Positions 41,809 through 50,840 are shown, numbered from the stretch's first letter. The stretch is 52,710 nt of DNA from an uncultured Muribaculaceae bacterium (GCA_904501735.1 CAJGBY010000016.1:1-52710), one strand, 5' to 3'. The notes: generated by a model not told the origin, from the sequence alone. A program made the numbers and translations.

Positions 41809-43143
41809 ATGAAAAATGTAGGAGAACGAAACGCAAAATATTACAAACAGATAATGACAGTAGGGCTGCCAATTCTATTGGGGCAGCTTGGTGTGATTAT
41901 AACCGGATTTGTGGATACGATGATGGTGGGTCGTTATTCCACCGATGCGTTAGCCTCGGCGTCGTTTGTGAATAGCGTCTTTAATTTGATGAGCATTGTG
42001 TGCTTGGGTTTCTCTTACGGGATTACGCCAATAGTAGGAGCCTATTTTGCTAAAGGTGAAACTTCACGTATAGGAGTAGCGGTGAAAACGGCGTTATTGC
42101 TTAATGTGTTGTTTGGGCTGTTGTGTGGCGTGGTGATGCTCATAATGTACATATTTCTCGATGAAATGGGGCAACCAGAACATCTGTTGCCACTTATGCG
42201 TCCATATTATATAGTTATCCTTGTGTCGATGTTGCCTATGGTGGCTGTGAACGCATTGCGCCAATTTACCGACGGAATTACCGACACAAAATTGGGTATG
42301 ATAATCCTATTGGGAGGCAATGTGCTCAATGTCGTAGGTAATTATTTGTTGATATATGGTGCGTATGGCTTCCCTGAGTGGGGTTTGTTTGGCGCAGGAG
42401 TGAGCACACTTGTGGCTCGAGTGCTTATGCTTGTGGTCTATGTGGTGTGTATATGTGTGATGAGTAAATATCGACCATATTTGCGCGGATTCATCGATGG
42501 AATCGTTACATTTGGCGAAATGCTCCAGGTTACAAAACTCTCATTCCCGATATCGATGCAAATGGGAATGGAAACAGCCATTTTCACCGTTGCAACAGTG
42601 TTTGTGGGTTGGCTTGGAGCCGATTATCTTGCAGCTTATCAAGTAGTGCTCGTGATGGGTACTTTCGGATTTATGGTATATTATAGCTTCGGTGCAAGTA
42701 TGTCGATAATGATAGCCAATTATGCTGGTGCCGGAGAAAAAGAGAAAGTGCGCAGATGTGCCCGAGCAGGATATGTAATAATATTGGGTAGTGCGTTGGC
42801 AGCATCGCTCATGATCTTGCTTGCTGGTAAGCATGTGATGTGGTTAGTTACCCAAGACGAAGCCGTGATAGGAATTGCGTTGTCGCTTATCGTGCCATGG
42901 ATAGTGTATCAGCTTGGTGATGCAACCCAAGTAGCCTATGCCAATGCTTTGCGTGGTATAAAGTGTGTGATGCCAGTGATGAAATACGCGTTTTGGTCGT
43001 ATGTGGTGCTTGGTATTCCTGCTTGTTATGTGTTTGCCTTCCCGCTTGGTGGCGGTATTGTAGGAGTGTATTTATCGTTTGCCGTGTCGCTGTTTGTAGC
43101 GGGAGTTTTGTTTATGCGCCGATTTTACAAAGAAATTGCGTAA
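41809..43143 (+). CDS. MATE-family efflux transporter
   Basis: A drug/sodium antiporter of the inner membrane, 444 aa with about 12 helices in two homologous halves. Signatures are ILLGQLGVIITGFVDTMMVG in helix 1 and GITPIVGAYFAKGE in the first half. The second half has a matching PISMQMGMETAIFTVATVFVG. It exports cationic or other toxic compounds with Na+ or H+. The ATG at 41809 is only a few bases after the -7 box. Confidence 0.93.
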   Translation: MKNVGERNAKYYKQIMTVGLPILLGQLGVIITGFVDTMMVGRYSTDALASASFVNSVFNLMSIVCLGFSYGITPIVGAYFAKGETSRIGVAVKTALLLNVLFGLLCGVVMLIMYIFLDEMGQPEHLLPLMRPYYIVILVSMLPMVAVNALRQFTDGITDTKLGMIILLGGNVLNVVGNYLLIYGAYGFPEWGLFGAGVSTLVARVLMLVVYVVCICVMSKYRPYLRGFIDGIVTFGEMLQVTKLSFPISMQMGMETAIFTVATVFVGWLGADYLAAYQVVLVMGTFGFMVYYSFGASMSIMIANYAGAGEKEKVRRCARAGYVIILGSALAASLMILLAGKHVMWLVTQDEAVIGIALSLIVPWIVYQLGDATQVAYANALRGIKCVMPVMKYAFWSYVVLGIPACYVFAFPLGGGIVGVYLSFAVSLFVAGVLFMRRFYKEIA

Positions 43144-43169
43144 GAGCCCAAAACTTAGCCTCTAAAAAA

Positions 43170-43200
43170 TTTGAATTGTGCAATATTCTATATAATTTTG
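43170..43200 (+). promoter_or_regulatory. glgB promoter
   Basis: TTTG (43170-43173), 19-base spacer, TAATTTTG (43193-43200), 88 bases before the ATG. A leader of about 80 bases results. Confidence 0.7.
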
Positions 43201-43288
43201 CTAATCATTAACTTATGATTAATAGATAAGTTGTTGGCTTAGCACTTCAATGGCGTGTAGCTACAGCTTTAGAATAATACCATAAAAT

Positions 43289-45403
43289 ATGAAAAGAAAA
43301 CTTCAAATTCTCAAAAAAGACCCATGGTTGGAGCCATTTAGAGCAGCAATCGAAGGTCGTCATGAAGATGCATTGAGAAAAGAACGCGAGTTGGTGGGCG
43401 AAAATGGCTCGTTGAGCGATTTTGCCAATGGTCATCATTTCTTCGGTTTACATCGCGATAAGAAAGGTTGGAAATTCCGCGAATGGGCGCCCAACGCTAT
43501 TTGCATCTATTTGGTAGGAACATTCAACGATTGGGAAGAACGCGAAGATTATTGCCTTGAACGAGGTGAAAATGGCGTGTGGGAATTGTCGTTGCCAGCC
43601 AAAGCCATCAAGCACGGCGATTTGTATAAGTTGCGCGTGTATTGGAAAGGCGGTTGTGGTGAGCGTATTCCATCATATGCTACTCGTGTGGTTCAAGATG
43701 AAGTAACTTATTTATTCTCGGCTCAAGTGTGGGCTCCAGAAACTACATATCAGTTTACCGATGCCGATTTCAAACCAAACACATCACCATTGTTGATCTA
43801 TGAATGCCACATTGGTATGGGTCAAAATAAGGAAGATGTGGGTACATATGACGAATTCCGTGAAAATGTGCTTCCTCGTGTGAAAGCCGATGGATATAAT
43901 GCTATTCAGATTATGGCAATCCAAGAGCACCCTTATTATGGTTCGTTCGGTTACCATGTGTCAAACTTCTTTGCGGCATCGAGCCGTTTCGGTACTCCTG
44001 AAGAATTGAAGCACCTTATCGACACAGCTCACTCAATGGGTATATGTGTGATTATGGATATCGTACATTCACATGCAGTGAAGAACGAAGCCGAAGGTTT
44101 GGGTCGCTTCGACGGAAGCTACGATCAATATTTCTATGGCGACGACCGTCGCGAACATCCAGCATGGGACTCACTTTGTTTCGACTACGGAAAGAATGAA
44201 GTGATGCATTTCTTGCTATCAAACTGTAAATTCTGGCTCGAAGAATACCATTTCGATGGATTCCGTTTCGACGGCGTAACTTCGATGCTATACTATAATC
44301 ATGGTCTTGGTCAAGCCTTTGGCGGATATGAAGACTATTACAATGGCGGACAAGATGTGAATGCTATTACTTATCTCACTCTTGCCAACAAACTTATTCA
44401 TGAGGTGAATCCATCGGCAATTACTATCGCCGAAGAAATGAGTGGTATGCCAGGTCTTGCTGCTAAGTTTGAATGGGGAGGAATGGGCTTCGATTACCGC
44501 ATGGCAATGGGTATTCCTGACTATTGGATCAAGATGATAAAGGAAAAGAAAGACGAAGATTGGCATCCAACTTCGATTTTCTGGGAACTTACCAATCGTC
44601 GCGAAGATGAAAAGACTATCAGCTATGCCGAAAGTCACGACCAAGCACTTGTTGGTGATAAGACTTTGATTTTCCGCTTGATAGATAGCGATATGTATTG
44701 GCACATGATGGTTGACGATGATAATATGAATGTGGATCGTGGTATCGCTCTTCATAAGATGATTCGCCTGGTTACATGTGCTACAATCAATGGTGGTTAT
44801 CTCAACTTTATGGGTAACGAGTTCGGTCACCCAGAGTGGATTGACTTCCCACGCGAAGGAAATGGTTGGAGCTATAAGTATGCTCGCCGTCAATGGGATT
44901 TGGTGGATCGTGAAGACTTGAAATATCGTTTCTTGAACGCATTCGACAATGATATGATAGGCTTGATAGGCGGAAAACGCAATTTCCAAAGTCTCCCAGT
45001 AGAGAAGTTGTGGGAAAAGGACGACGACCAAGTGCTTGCATTCAAGCGTGGCGATCTTGTGTTTGTGTTCAACTTCAATCCAATGAAGTCGTTTGCCGAT
45101 TATGGTATTCTTGCTCCTGAAGGCGAATATTCAGTGTTGATGAGTACCGATGATCCTGAATTTGGCGGACATGGCAACATTAGCAAGGATGTGAAGCACT
45201 TCACAATGCACGACGAGCTATATAGCAAGTATGGCGTAAGTTGGTTGAAGCTTTATTTGCCAGCTCGCACAGCTATGGTGTTGAAATTGAAGAAAGCGCG
45301 CAAGCCTGTGGCTAAAAAAGCTACTGCTAAGAAATGTGCAACCAAAAAAACGGCTGTCAAAAAGTCAACAGCTAAGAAAACAACCGCAAAAAAGACTAAG
45401 TAA
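43289..45403 (+). CDS. glgB: 1,4-alpha-glucan branching enzyme (GH13_8 type) with Lys/Ala-rich tail
   Basis: Introduces alpha-1,6 branches into glycogen, 704 aa. A CBM48-like N-domain (FREWAPNAICIYLVGTFNDW) comes first. Next is the GH13 barrel with FDGFRFDGVTSML (nucleophile Asp328), ITIAEEMSGMP (acid/base Glu382) and SYAESHDQALVGDKT (Asp451), and last the alpha-amylase C-terminal domain. These motifs match the eukaryote-like GH13_8 branching enzymes that Bacteroidota carry. The last 38 residues are a Lys/Ala/Thr repeat (KKATAKKCATKKTAVKK and on) unlike the catalytic part and like histone H1 or bacterial nucleoid-protein tails. It could bind polyanions or be a translation-end artefact of a repeat; function unknown. 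Confidence 0.94.
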   Translation: MKRKLQILKKDPWLEPFRAAIEGRHEDALRKERELVGENGSLSDFANGHHFFGLHRDKKGWKFREWAPNAICIYLVGTFNDWEEREDYCLERGENGVWELSLPAKAIKHGDLYKLRVYWKGGCGERIPSYATRVVQDEVTYLFSAQVWAPETTYQFTDADFKPNTSPLLIYECHIGMGQNKEDVGTYDEFRENVLPRVKADGYNAIQIMAIQEHPYYGSFGYHVSNFFAASSRFGTPEELKHLIDTAHSMGICVIMDIVHSHAVKNEAEGLGRFDGSYDQYFYGDDRREHPAWDSLCFDYGKNEVMHFLLSNCKFWLEEYHFDGFRFDGVTSMLYYNHGLGQAFGGYEDYYNGGQDVNAITYLTLANKLIHEVNPSAITIAEEMSGMPGLAAKFEWGGMGFDYRMAMGIPDYWIKMIKEKKDEDWHPTSIFWELTNRREDEKTISYAESHDQALVGDKTLIFRLIDSDMYWHMMVDDDNMNVDRGIALHKMIRLVTCATINGGYLNFMGNEFGHPEWIDFPREGNGWSYKYARRQWDLVDREDLKYRFLNAFDNDMIGLIGGKRNFQSLPVEKLWEKDDDQVLAFKRGDLVFVFNFNPMKSFADYGILAPEGEYSVLMSTDDPEFGGHGNISKDVKHFTMHDELYSKYGVSWLKLYLPARTAMVLKLKKARKPVAKKATAKKCATKKTAVKKSTAKKTTAKKTK

Positions 45404-45428
45404 GAAGTTTAAAAGGTTATGATAATAA

Positions 45429-45464
45429 GAAAGCCAGTAGCAAATGAGCTACTGGCTTTCTCTC
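45429..45464. terminator. Terminator after glgB
   Basis: A 13-base perfect stem GAAAGCCAGTAGC/GCTACTGGCTTTC (45429-45441, 45448-45460) followed by TCTCTTG, between convergent genes. Confidence 0.85.
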
Positions 45465-45565
45465 TTGTGTGATTCATAGTAGGGCTGTAAAATAAGGTTA
45501 TCAATTTTAACTTTTCATCTATTTATGGAGCTTCTATATATTAGACGCACAAAGCGCCAAAAAGT

Positions 45566-46198
45566 TTATTCAGAGAAGAAGTCTTTGTCGGCATTATATT
45601 TGGGATAGTGGCAAGCGCATGCGAGATAATCAAACAATTTAGTTCTTGATTTAGCATCTTTCTCCCACATTGCTTTAGTGCCTTCGTCGGATGCTTCAAA
45701 GTTGAGCGCATTGTTGATGGCTATACCATGAGCAAATTTTTCAGCATCTTGATTGGCTCCGATATAAGTGAATATCCAGCCTTTGGTCTTCAATTCTTCA
45801 ACAAGAGCCTTGATGGCTTTGCCTGAATATTCGCGCGAAGCATTTTCGTAGCCATCGGTAATAACAGTAACCAAAACTGTATCAACTTCGGCTACATTCT
45901 TGCGTAAGTCGTTGATTGCAAATCCCATTGCGTCATAGAGAGGTGTGCCATAATTAGGCAGATACTTGTCGGCATCGATTTCTTTGATTTCGCTGGCAGG
46001 AATGCAGTGGTGGATAGTTTTGATGCTTTCGGTGTTGAACGACACTAACGATACGAAATGCTCTTGGTCGGGATGGTCGGCTTGAGCTTTGCGAATAGTT
46101 TGGATAGTTTCGTTAAGTCCTGAGATAGCTTGTTGCTTGATGCTAAACATTGAGCCACTTTCATCGATGATGATGAGATTGAAAATTCTGTTCTTCAT
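45566..46198 (-). CDS. Stand-alone von Willebrand factor A domain protein
   Basis: A 210-aa cytoplasmic protein consisting of one vWA domain. The metal-ion-dependent adhesion site is intact: IIDESGSMF (Asp12, Ser14, Ser16), the Thr in YGTPLYDAMG, and VITDGYENAS. No signal peptide or membrane helix is present. Stand-alone vWA proteins often work with AAA ATPases or in stress systems, but neither kind of partner is next to it. It is divergent from topA, with a TAACTTTG promoter box at 46266-46273. Confidence 0.87.
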   Translation of the reverse strand: MKNRIFNLIIIDESGSMFSIKQQAISGLNETIQTIRKAQADHPDQEHFVSLVSFNTESIKTIHHCIPASEIKEIDADKYLPNYGTPLYDAMGFAINDLRKNVAEVDTVLVTVITDGYENASREYSGKAIKALVEELKTKGWIFTYIGANQDAEKFAHGIAINNALNFEASDEGTKAMWEKDAKSRTKLFDYLACACHYPKYNADKDFFSE

Positions 46199-46265
46199 TT
46201 TTCCTAGTTTTAATGTGTTTTTATTGTGCTGCGTGTGTTACAGCGTTAACTATTTTCTTCGAATA

Positions 46266-46273
46266 CAAAGTTA
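46266..46273 (-). promoter_or_regulatory. -7 box of the vWA gene
   Basis: The - strand reads TAACTTTG, 67 bases before the ATG. Confidence 0.5.
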
Positions 46274-46314
46274 CAAATATTATGCCAAAAAAGGATTTGT
46301 GTCATAAAAAAAAT

Positions 46315-46336
46315 TATACCTATATATATAGGTATA
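46315..46336. repeat. 22-base perfect palindrome
   Basis: A perfect AT-rich palindrome with ACC/GGT pairs outside a TA core, between the divergent vWA and topA genes, 70 bases from the topA -7 box. It could be a dimeric-protein operator or a cruciform. Confidence 0.6.
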
Positions 46337-46382
46337 TAAGTATATATAAGGTGTGACAAAGGAGAAAAATGAAAAAATAGAG

Positions 46383-46412
46383 TTGTTGAAACGATTTTTT
46401 TATCTAATTTTG
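46383..46412 (+). promoter_or_regulatory. topA promoter
   Basis: TTG (46383-46385), 19-base spacer, TAATTTTG (46405-46412), 75 bases before the ATG. Confidence 0.6.
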
Positions 46413-46487
46413 TCGCCGATTCAAAAAAATGCGGTTGTAGAGATGGCCGTGAATAAATACACAATAAGCAACAGAAAAGAATAAAAG

Positions 46488-48827
46488 ATGTCAAAGAATT
46501 TGGTGATAGTGGAGTCTCCTGCAAAGGCTAAGACTATAGAAAAGTTTTTGGGAAAGGACTATAAAGTTCTATCAAGCTATGGACACATACGCGACCTTCG
46601 CAAGAAAGACTTCAGTATAGATATAGACAAGGACTTTGCTCCAGAATATGAAATACCTGCCGATAAGAAGGAACTCGTGAAGGCGTTGAAGAAAGCCGCA
46701 AAGGAAGCCGATATGGTGTGGCTGGCGTCCGATGAGGACCGCGAAGGGGAGGCAATCGCATGGCACTTGTATGAGGTGCTCGAATTGAATGCCGCAAACA
46801 CAAAGCGTATCGTATTCCATGAAATCACAAAGAATGCTATCCTTAATGCAATCGAAAATCCACGCGATATCGATATAAATCTTGTAGATGCTCAACAAGC
46901 ACGTCGCGTACTCGACCGCATCGTAGGCTTCGAATTGTCGCCTATCTTGTGGAAGAAGATTAAGCCTGCATTGTCGGCTGGCCGTGTGCAGAGTGTGGCA
47001 GTGCGTCTCATTGTGGAACGCGAAAAGGAAATCAAAGCATTCCAAAGCGAACCATATTTCCGCGTAGTGGCTCAGATGAAGCCAGAAAGTGCTAACACTG
47101 TGATGAATGCCGAACTAAACAAGCGCTTGGCTACTGAAGCCGAAGCTCGCGAACTGCTTGAGGCATGTAATGGTGCAGTGTTCACTGTTGGTGATGTAAC
47201 TGTGAAACCAGTGAAGAAGTCGCCAGCTCCTCCGTTCACTACTTCTACTTTGCAACAAGAAGCGTCGCGCAAGTTGGGATTCACTGTGTCGCAAACAATG
47301 ATGGTGGCTCAAAAGCTATACGAATCGGGACATATCACATACATGCGTACCGACTCGCTAAATCTTTCATCGTTGGCTATAGCTACAATCAGTAACGAAA
47401 TCAAGTCGCAAATAGGTGAAGAATACTTGAAGGTGCGCAAGTATCACACTAATGCTAAGGGTGCGCAAGAAGCTCACGAAGCTATTCGCCCTACATATAT
47501 CGATAAGCACGATGTTCCAGGAACGGCTCAAGAAAAGAAATTGTATAGCCTAATATGGAAGCGCACTATTGCATCGCAAATGGCCGATGCTGTGCTTGAA
47601 AAGACTAATGTTGATATTAATATATCTAATCGTAGCGAACATTTCACAGCAACAGGTGAAGTGGTGAAGTTTGACGGTTTCTTGAAAGTGTATATGGAGT
47701 CGACCGACGACGATGTGGCCGATGGCGACATGGATATGCTTCCTGCAGTGAATGTGGGCGAGGTGGTTACTGCCGATAGCATTACTGCAACTGAGCGTTT
47801 CACTCAACATCCACCACGCTACACCGAAGCAACTCTTGTTAAGAAACTTGAAGAACTTGGTATCGGTCGTCCATCAACATATGCGCCTACTATCTCTACT
47901 ATTCAAAATCGTGAATATGTGGAAAAGGGTGAAAAGGCAGGCGAAAAACGCGAATATGTGGTGTTGACACTCAAGAAAGGTGCTGTGAAGAGTGCCAAGA
48001 AGAACGAAAATACAGGTGCCGATAAGGGTAAGCTTATCCCTACTGATACTGGTATGATCGTGAACGATTTCTTGCAAGAATATTTCCCATCTATCATGGA
48101 CTACAATTTCACTGCAACAGTGGAAGGTACTTTTGATAAGATTGCCGAAGGTGAGGAAAAGTGGAACGAGGGTATAGCTCGATTCTATGGTACTTTCCAT
48201 CCAGATGTGCAAAAGGTGTCAAATCTTCGTTTGGAACACAAGGTGGGCGAACGCATTCTTGGTAATGATCCTAAGACTGGTAAGCCAGTGTCGGTGAAGA
48301 TTGGTCGTTTCGGTCCAGTGGTGCAACTTGGTAGTGCCGAAGCCGATGAAAAGCCACAATTTGCATCGCTTAAGAAGGAGCAATCTATCAATACTATCAC
48401 TCTCGAAGAGGCTATGAAACTATTTGATTTGCCTCGCGATTTGGGTGAGTTTGAAGGTGCTGTGGTAACTGTGGCAGTGGGTCGTTTCGGCCCATACATC
48501 AAGCACGACGGCAAATTCGTGTCGATCCCTAAGGGATATGCTCCTGAAACTATCACTCTCGAAGAAGCACAACAACTTATCGTGGAAAAACGCGATAGTG
48601 AGGCTAAAAAGGTGCTACGCACATTCGACGAAGAACCTGAACTTGAAGTGCTAAACGGTCGTTTCGGGGTGTATATCGCTTACAAGAAGAAAAACTACAA
48701 GATTCCAAAGGGTGTAGATATCGAAGCTCTCACTCTTGCCGACTGCTTGAAGATTGTAGAGGATGATGGTAATGCGCCTAAGAAGAAGGTGGTGCGTCGC
48801 AAGGCTGCTACTGCAAAGAAGAAGTAA
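46488..48827 (+). CDS. topA: DNA topoisomerase I
   Basis: Relaxes negative supercoils, 779 aa. The TOPRIM domain starts VIVESPAKAKTIEKFLG with WLASDEDREGEAIAWHLYE. The catalytic domain contains HITYMRTDSLNLSS with active-site Tyr285. The C-terminus has glycine-rich repeats (IGRFGPVVQLG, VGRFGPYIKHDGKF, NGRFGVYIAYKKKNYKI) in place of the zinc-finger Cys4 domains of the E. coli enzyme, typical of this phylum. It ends in a short basic tail (KKKVVRRKAATAKKK). It is divergent from the vWA gene. Confidence 0.97.
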   Translation: MSKNLVIVESPAKAKTIEKFLGKDYKVLSSYGHIRDLRKKDFSIDIDKDFAPEYEIPADKKELVKALKKAAKEADMVWLASDEDREGEAIAWHLYEVLELNAANTKRIVFHEITKNAILNAIENPRDIDINLVDAQQARRVLDRIVGFELSPILWKKIKPALSAGRVQSVAVRLIVEREKEIKAFQSEPYFRVVAQMKPESANTVMNAELNKRLATEAEARELLEACNGAVFTVGDVTVKPVKKSPAPPFTTSTLQQEASRKLGFTVSQTMMVAQKLYESGHITYMRTDSLNLSSLAIATISNEIKSQIGEEYLKVRKYHTNAKGAQEAHEAIRPTYIDKHDVPGTAQEKKLYSLIWKRTIASQMADAVLEKTNVDINISNRSEHFTATGEVVKFDGFLKVYMESTDDDVADGDMDMLPAVNVGEVVTADSITATERFTQHPPRYTEATLVKKLEELGIGRPSTYAPTISTIQNREYVEKGEKAGEKREYVVLTLKKGAVKSAKKNENTGADKGKLIPTDTGMIVNDFLQEYFPSIMDYNFTATVEGTFDKIAEGEEKWNEGIARFYGTFHPDVQKVSNLRLEHKVGERILGNDPKTGKPVSVKIGRFGPVVQLGSAEADEKPQFASLKKEQSINTITLEEAMKLFDLPRDLGEFEGAVVTVAVGRFGPYIKHDGKFVSIPKGYAPETITLEEAQQLIVEKRDSEAKKVLRTFDEEPELEVLNGRFGVYIAYKKKNYKIPKGVDIEALTLADCLKIVEDDGNAPKKKVVRRKAATAKKK

Positions 48828-48849
48828 ACATAACAAGTAATATAATAGT

Positions 48850-48895
48850 GAAAGGCAGATGCTTCAATCAGCGTCTGCCTTTCGTGTGTTTTTTT
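48850..48895 (+). terminator. Terminator after topA
   Basis: Stem GAAAGGCAGATGC/GCGTCTGCCTTTC (48850-48862, 48871-48883; one wobble) followed by a T run. Confidence 0.85.
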
Positions 48896-48900
48896 GTAGA

Positions 48901-48936
48901 GCTATAGATTAAGTAAGTGTGCTATAAATTAAGTAA
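48901..48936 (+). repeat. Two direct repeats, 20-base period
   Basis: GCTATAGATTAAGTAA (48901-48916) and GCTATAAATTAAGTAA (48921-48936) differ at one base. A two-helical-turn spacing is typical of protein-binding sites. Confidence 0.55.
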
Positions 48937-49137
48937 TATATGAATCTCAATACCAATCATAGGGTGTATTGTGTTTTTCTTTTCTCTATTCCTTTGGGCT
49001 GTAAAAATAACTAATCGTGTGTCCTTCGGGTATTAAATTATGATGTTGCCCCTATGATTTTGTATTGCAAATTTAATATGAGAGTGTGGGGGAGTGCTTT
49101 TTTCTGCAACATTGTAGTGCATTTGAAGAAAAAACAT

Positions 49138-49145
49138 TAATTTTG
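49138..49145 (+). promoter_or_regulatory. -7 box before the NAGPA-like gene
   Basis: TAATTTTG, 28 bases before the chosen ATG. Confidence 0.5.
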
Positions 49146-49173
49146 GTTGCAATTTTGCAATGATATACACAAA

Positions 49174-49971
49174 ATGACTATGAAAGGACTATTAAAAACA
49201 ATAATGATGTGCGCTGCATGCGCATTTGTGATAGGAAGTTGCTCAACAGGAGCGAAAACGAATGAAAACGCTGATGGCGAGGTTGAGAAAAAGCAGGCTG
49301 TGGATACGCTTGGCGAAAACGATGGACGATATGTGAAGATTGATTCGCTCGAAGGGCTGGTTGCGTATTATCCACAATTCTCGCGCATCGACCTTGCTAT
49401 GGGTGTTATGCCAACAAAGGAAGATACGGCTGTGGTGTTCTGTGCAGCAGGTGCGTTCACGGGAACATATCTCGACGAGTTTAAACACACCAACATTGCT
49501 GGCGACCATGTGTCGGGTGGTATTCGATATGAAGGATATCAATGTGCTGTCAACACAGGTTGCTTTGCTTATTATGGCGGAAGCGAGTGGGAATTTGCCT
49601 ATGGCGAACATGATCGACTACTTGATAAAGCTGCCGAAAAGGGTGGAATGGCGTATTCGCAAGTGATGATGATATGCAATGGCGAAGTGAAGCAAGATTA
49701 TCGTGTTAATCCTAAAAATACGCACGACAAGAACGAGTTTCGTGCTTTGTGTGAACTTGAAGGCAAATTGTGTGTGATCGATTCTGACGGATTTGTACTT
49801 TTCAAAGATTTTGTGGCAAGTCTGGCTAAAGCAGGAGTGAGCAATGCTATCTATATGGATATGGGCGAAGGTTGGAACTATTCGTGGTGGCGCCACTCAT
49901 GTGGAACTGCAGTCGAAATCCATGAAATAGAATCGGGCTATACCACCAATTGGGTTGCATTCTATAAATAG
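49174..49971 (+). CDS. NAGPA-like lipoprotein (phosphodiester glycosidase family, tentative)
   Basis: A 265-aa lipoprotein (lipobox VIGSC, Cys23). The core has AVVFCAAGAFTG, CAVNTGCFAYYGG, RALCELEGKLCVIDSDG and a final region SNAIYMDMGEGWNYSWWR. The order of glycine- and aspartate-rich strands recalls the NAGPA domain (phosphodiester glycosidase), which also has NGxFF and Asp/Gly-rich motifs. The similarity is partial and no catalytic set can be fixed by eye. The ATG at 49174 was chosen because it starts the lipoprotein signal. It sits 8 bases before the next gene, so the two likely form an operon. Confidence 0.55.
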   Translation: MTMKGLLKTIMMCAACAFVIGSCSTGAKTNENADGEVEKKQAVDTLGENDGRYVKIDSLEGLVAYYPQFSRIDLAMGVMPTKEDTAVVFCAAGAFTGTYLDEFKHTNIAGDHVSGGIRYEGYQCAVNTGCFAYYGGSEWEFAYGEHDRLLDKAAEKGGMAYSQVMMICNGEVKQDYRVNPKNTHDKNEFRALCELEGKLCVIDSDGFVLFKDFVASLAKAGVSNAIYMDMGEGWNYSWWRHSCGTAVEIHEIESGYTTNWVAFYK

Positions 49972-49979
49972 AAGGGGTT

Positions 49980-50840
49980 ATGGAATTGAATTGGAAGTTT
50001 ATATCTGATCTTGTAGGGTTTGCTGCGAGTTTGATTGCTATACTTGGAGCGGTGATTGTGGTTGTGAAATGGATGAAATCTCATAAGGATGGAATGTCTT
50101 ATTTCTTGAATTATTCACGACACAATTTCTTTTACCCAAGAACCTTGGCAAATCGAATTTTAAAGGATAATTTGATGAAGCCGTTGGGTGATAGTAAATT
50201 CATTGATTATGGAAGTGCTATTAGTAAAGGATTCTATAGTGAAGATGTGGCTGAAATGGAGGTGCTTTGTAATGATGGGAAAAAGACCATATCAATTCCA
50301 TATAAAGTAGAGATAAATTATATCGAAAGACCGAATGCAAAAATAGTCGTCAAAGATAGAAACTTGCATGATGTGTATCAGTTGTCGGAAACGCTTAAAA
50401 AAGAAACTGAGCCATTGCTACAAGCATTCTTGGAGACTAAGAAAAACACAACTGATGACAGAACCTTGAGGATAAAATCGATAGAGCAAGTTACAGAAAA
50501 TGTGTATGAGTGCGACTTGCAATTGGCTACATATTACGATCAAGTAAGAACCAATCTCACGATAGATATGCCGTTGGGTGTGGGGCGTACGATGAGACTT
50601 GAAGATCTTTCGGGTACAAAACAGTTGAAAAAATTATCTGAATCAATATTGGCAAACACAATAGGAGTGTCGGCTATATGGATTATGCCTTATAAGAAAG
50701 GTGATAAGAAAAATTCGTATAAGGTGTTTTTGAAACCACGAAAGACTGAAACTGGAGTGTTCTATGATATGTTGGGTACGATTAGTGGTGTGGTGGAACC
50801 ACCTATGTCGAATGTTATAGAATGTGATACTCTCGAATAA
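49980..50840 (+). CDS. Membrane-anchored protein ending at an in-frame TAA inside a Nudix-like region
   Basis: A 286-aa reading frame. Residues about 11-31 form a membrane helix (DLVGFAASLIAILGAVIVVV). The rest is cytoplasmic: FIDYGSAISKGFYSEDVAEM, IVVKDRNLHDVYQLSETL, and then ILANTIGVSAIWIMPYKKG, which leads into FYDMLGTISGVVEPP, the start of a Nudix-like fold. The frame ends TLE-TAA at 50838. The same frame continues for 118 more codons with a region (KKEFFQEVGY) fitting the Nudix box end. A single change of CAA to TAA would explain this. So the protein as encoded is probably truncated; function unknown. Confidence 0.6.
   Translation: MELNWKFISDLVGFAASLIAILGAVIVVVKWMKSHKDGMSYFLNYSRHNFFYPRTLANRILKDNLMKPLGDSKFIDYGSAISKGFYSEDVAEMEVLCNDGKKTISIPYKVEINYIERPNAKIVVKDRNLHDVYQLSETLKKETEPLLQAFLETKKNTTDDRTLRIKSIEQVTENVYECDLQLATYYDQVRTNLTIDMPLGVGRTMRLEDLSGTKQLKKLSESILANTIGVSAIWIMPYKKGDKKNSYKVFLKPRKTETGVFYDMLGTISGVVEPPMSNVIECDTLE

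Larger units (their letters stand above)
48828..49173. other. Intergenic region with terminator and a direct repeat
   Basis: No gene was seen. The stretch holds the topA terminator, two 16-base direct repeats in 20-base register, an AT-rich segment, and a -7 box at 49138-49145. Confidence 0.7.

Noticed and set aside
44288..45031. A 247-codon open frame on the - strand opposite glgB
   Set aside because: It is the mirror of the branching enzyme gene, has no recognisable protein features and no promoter or terminator.
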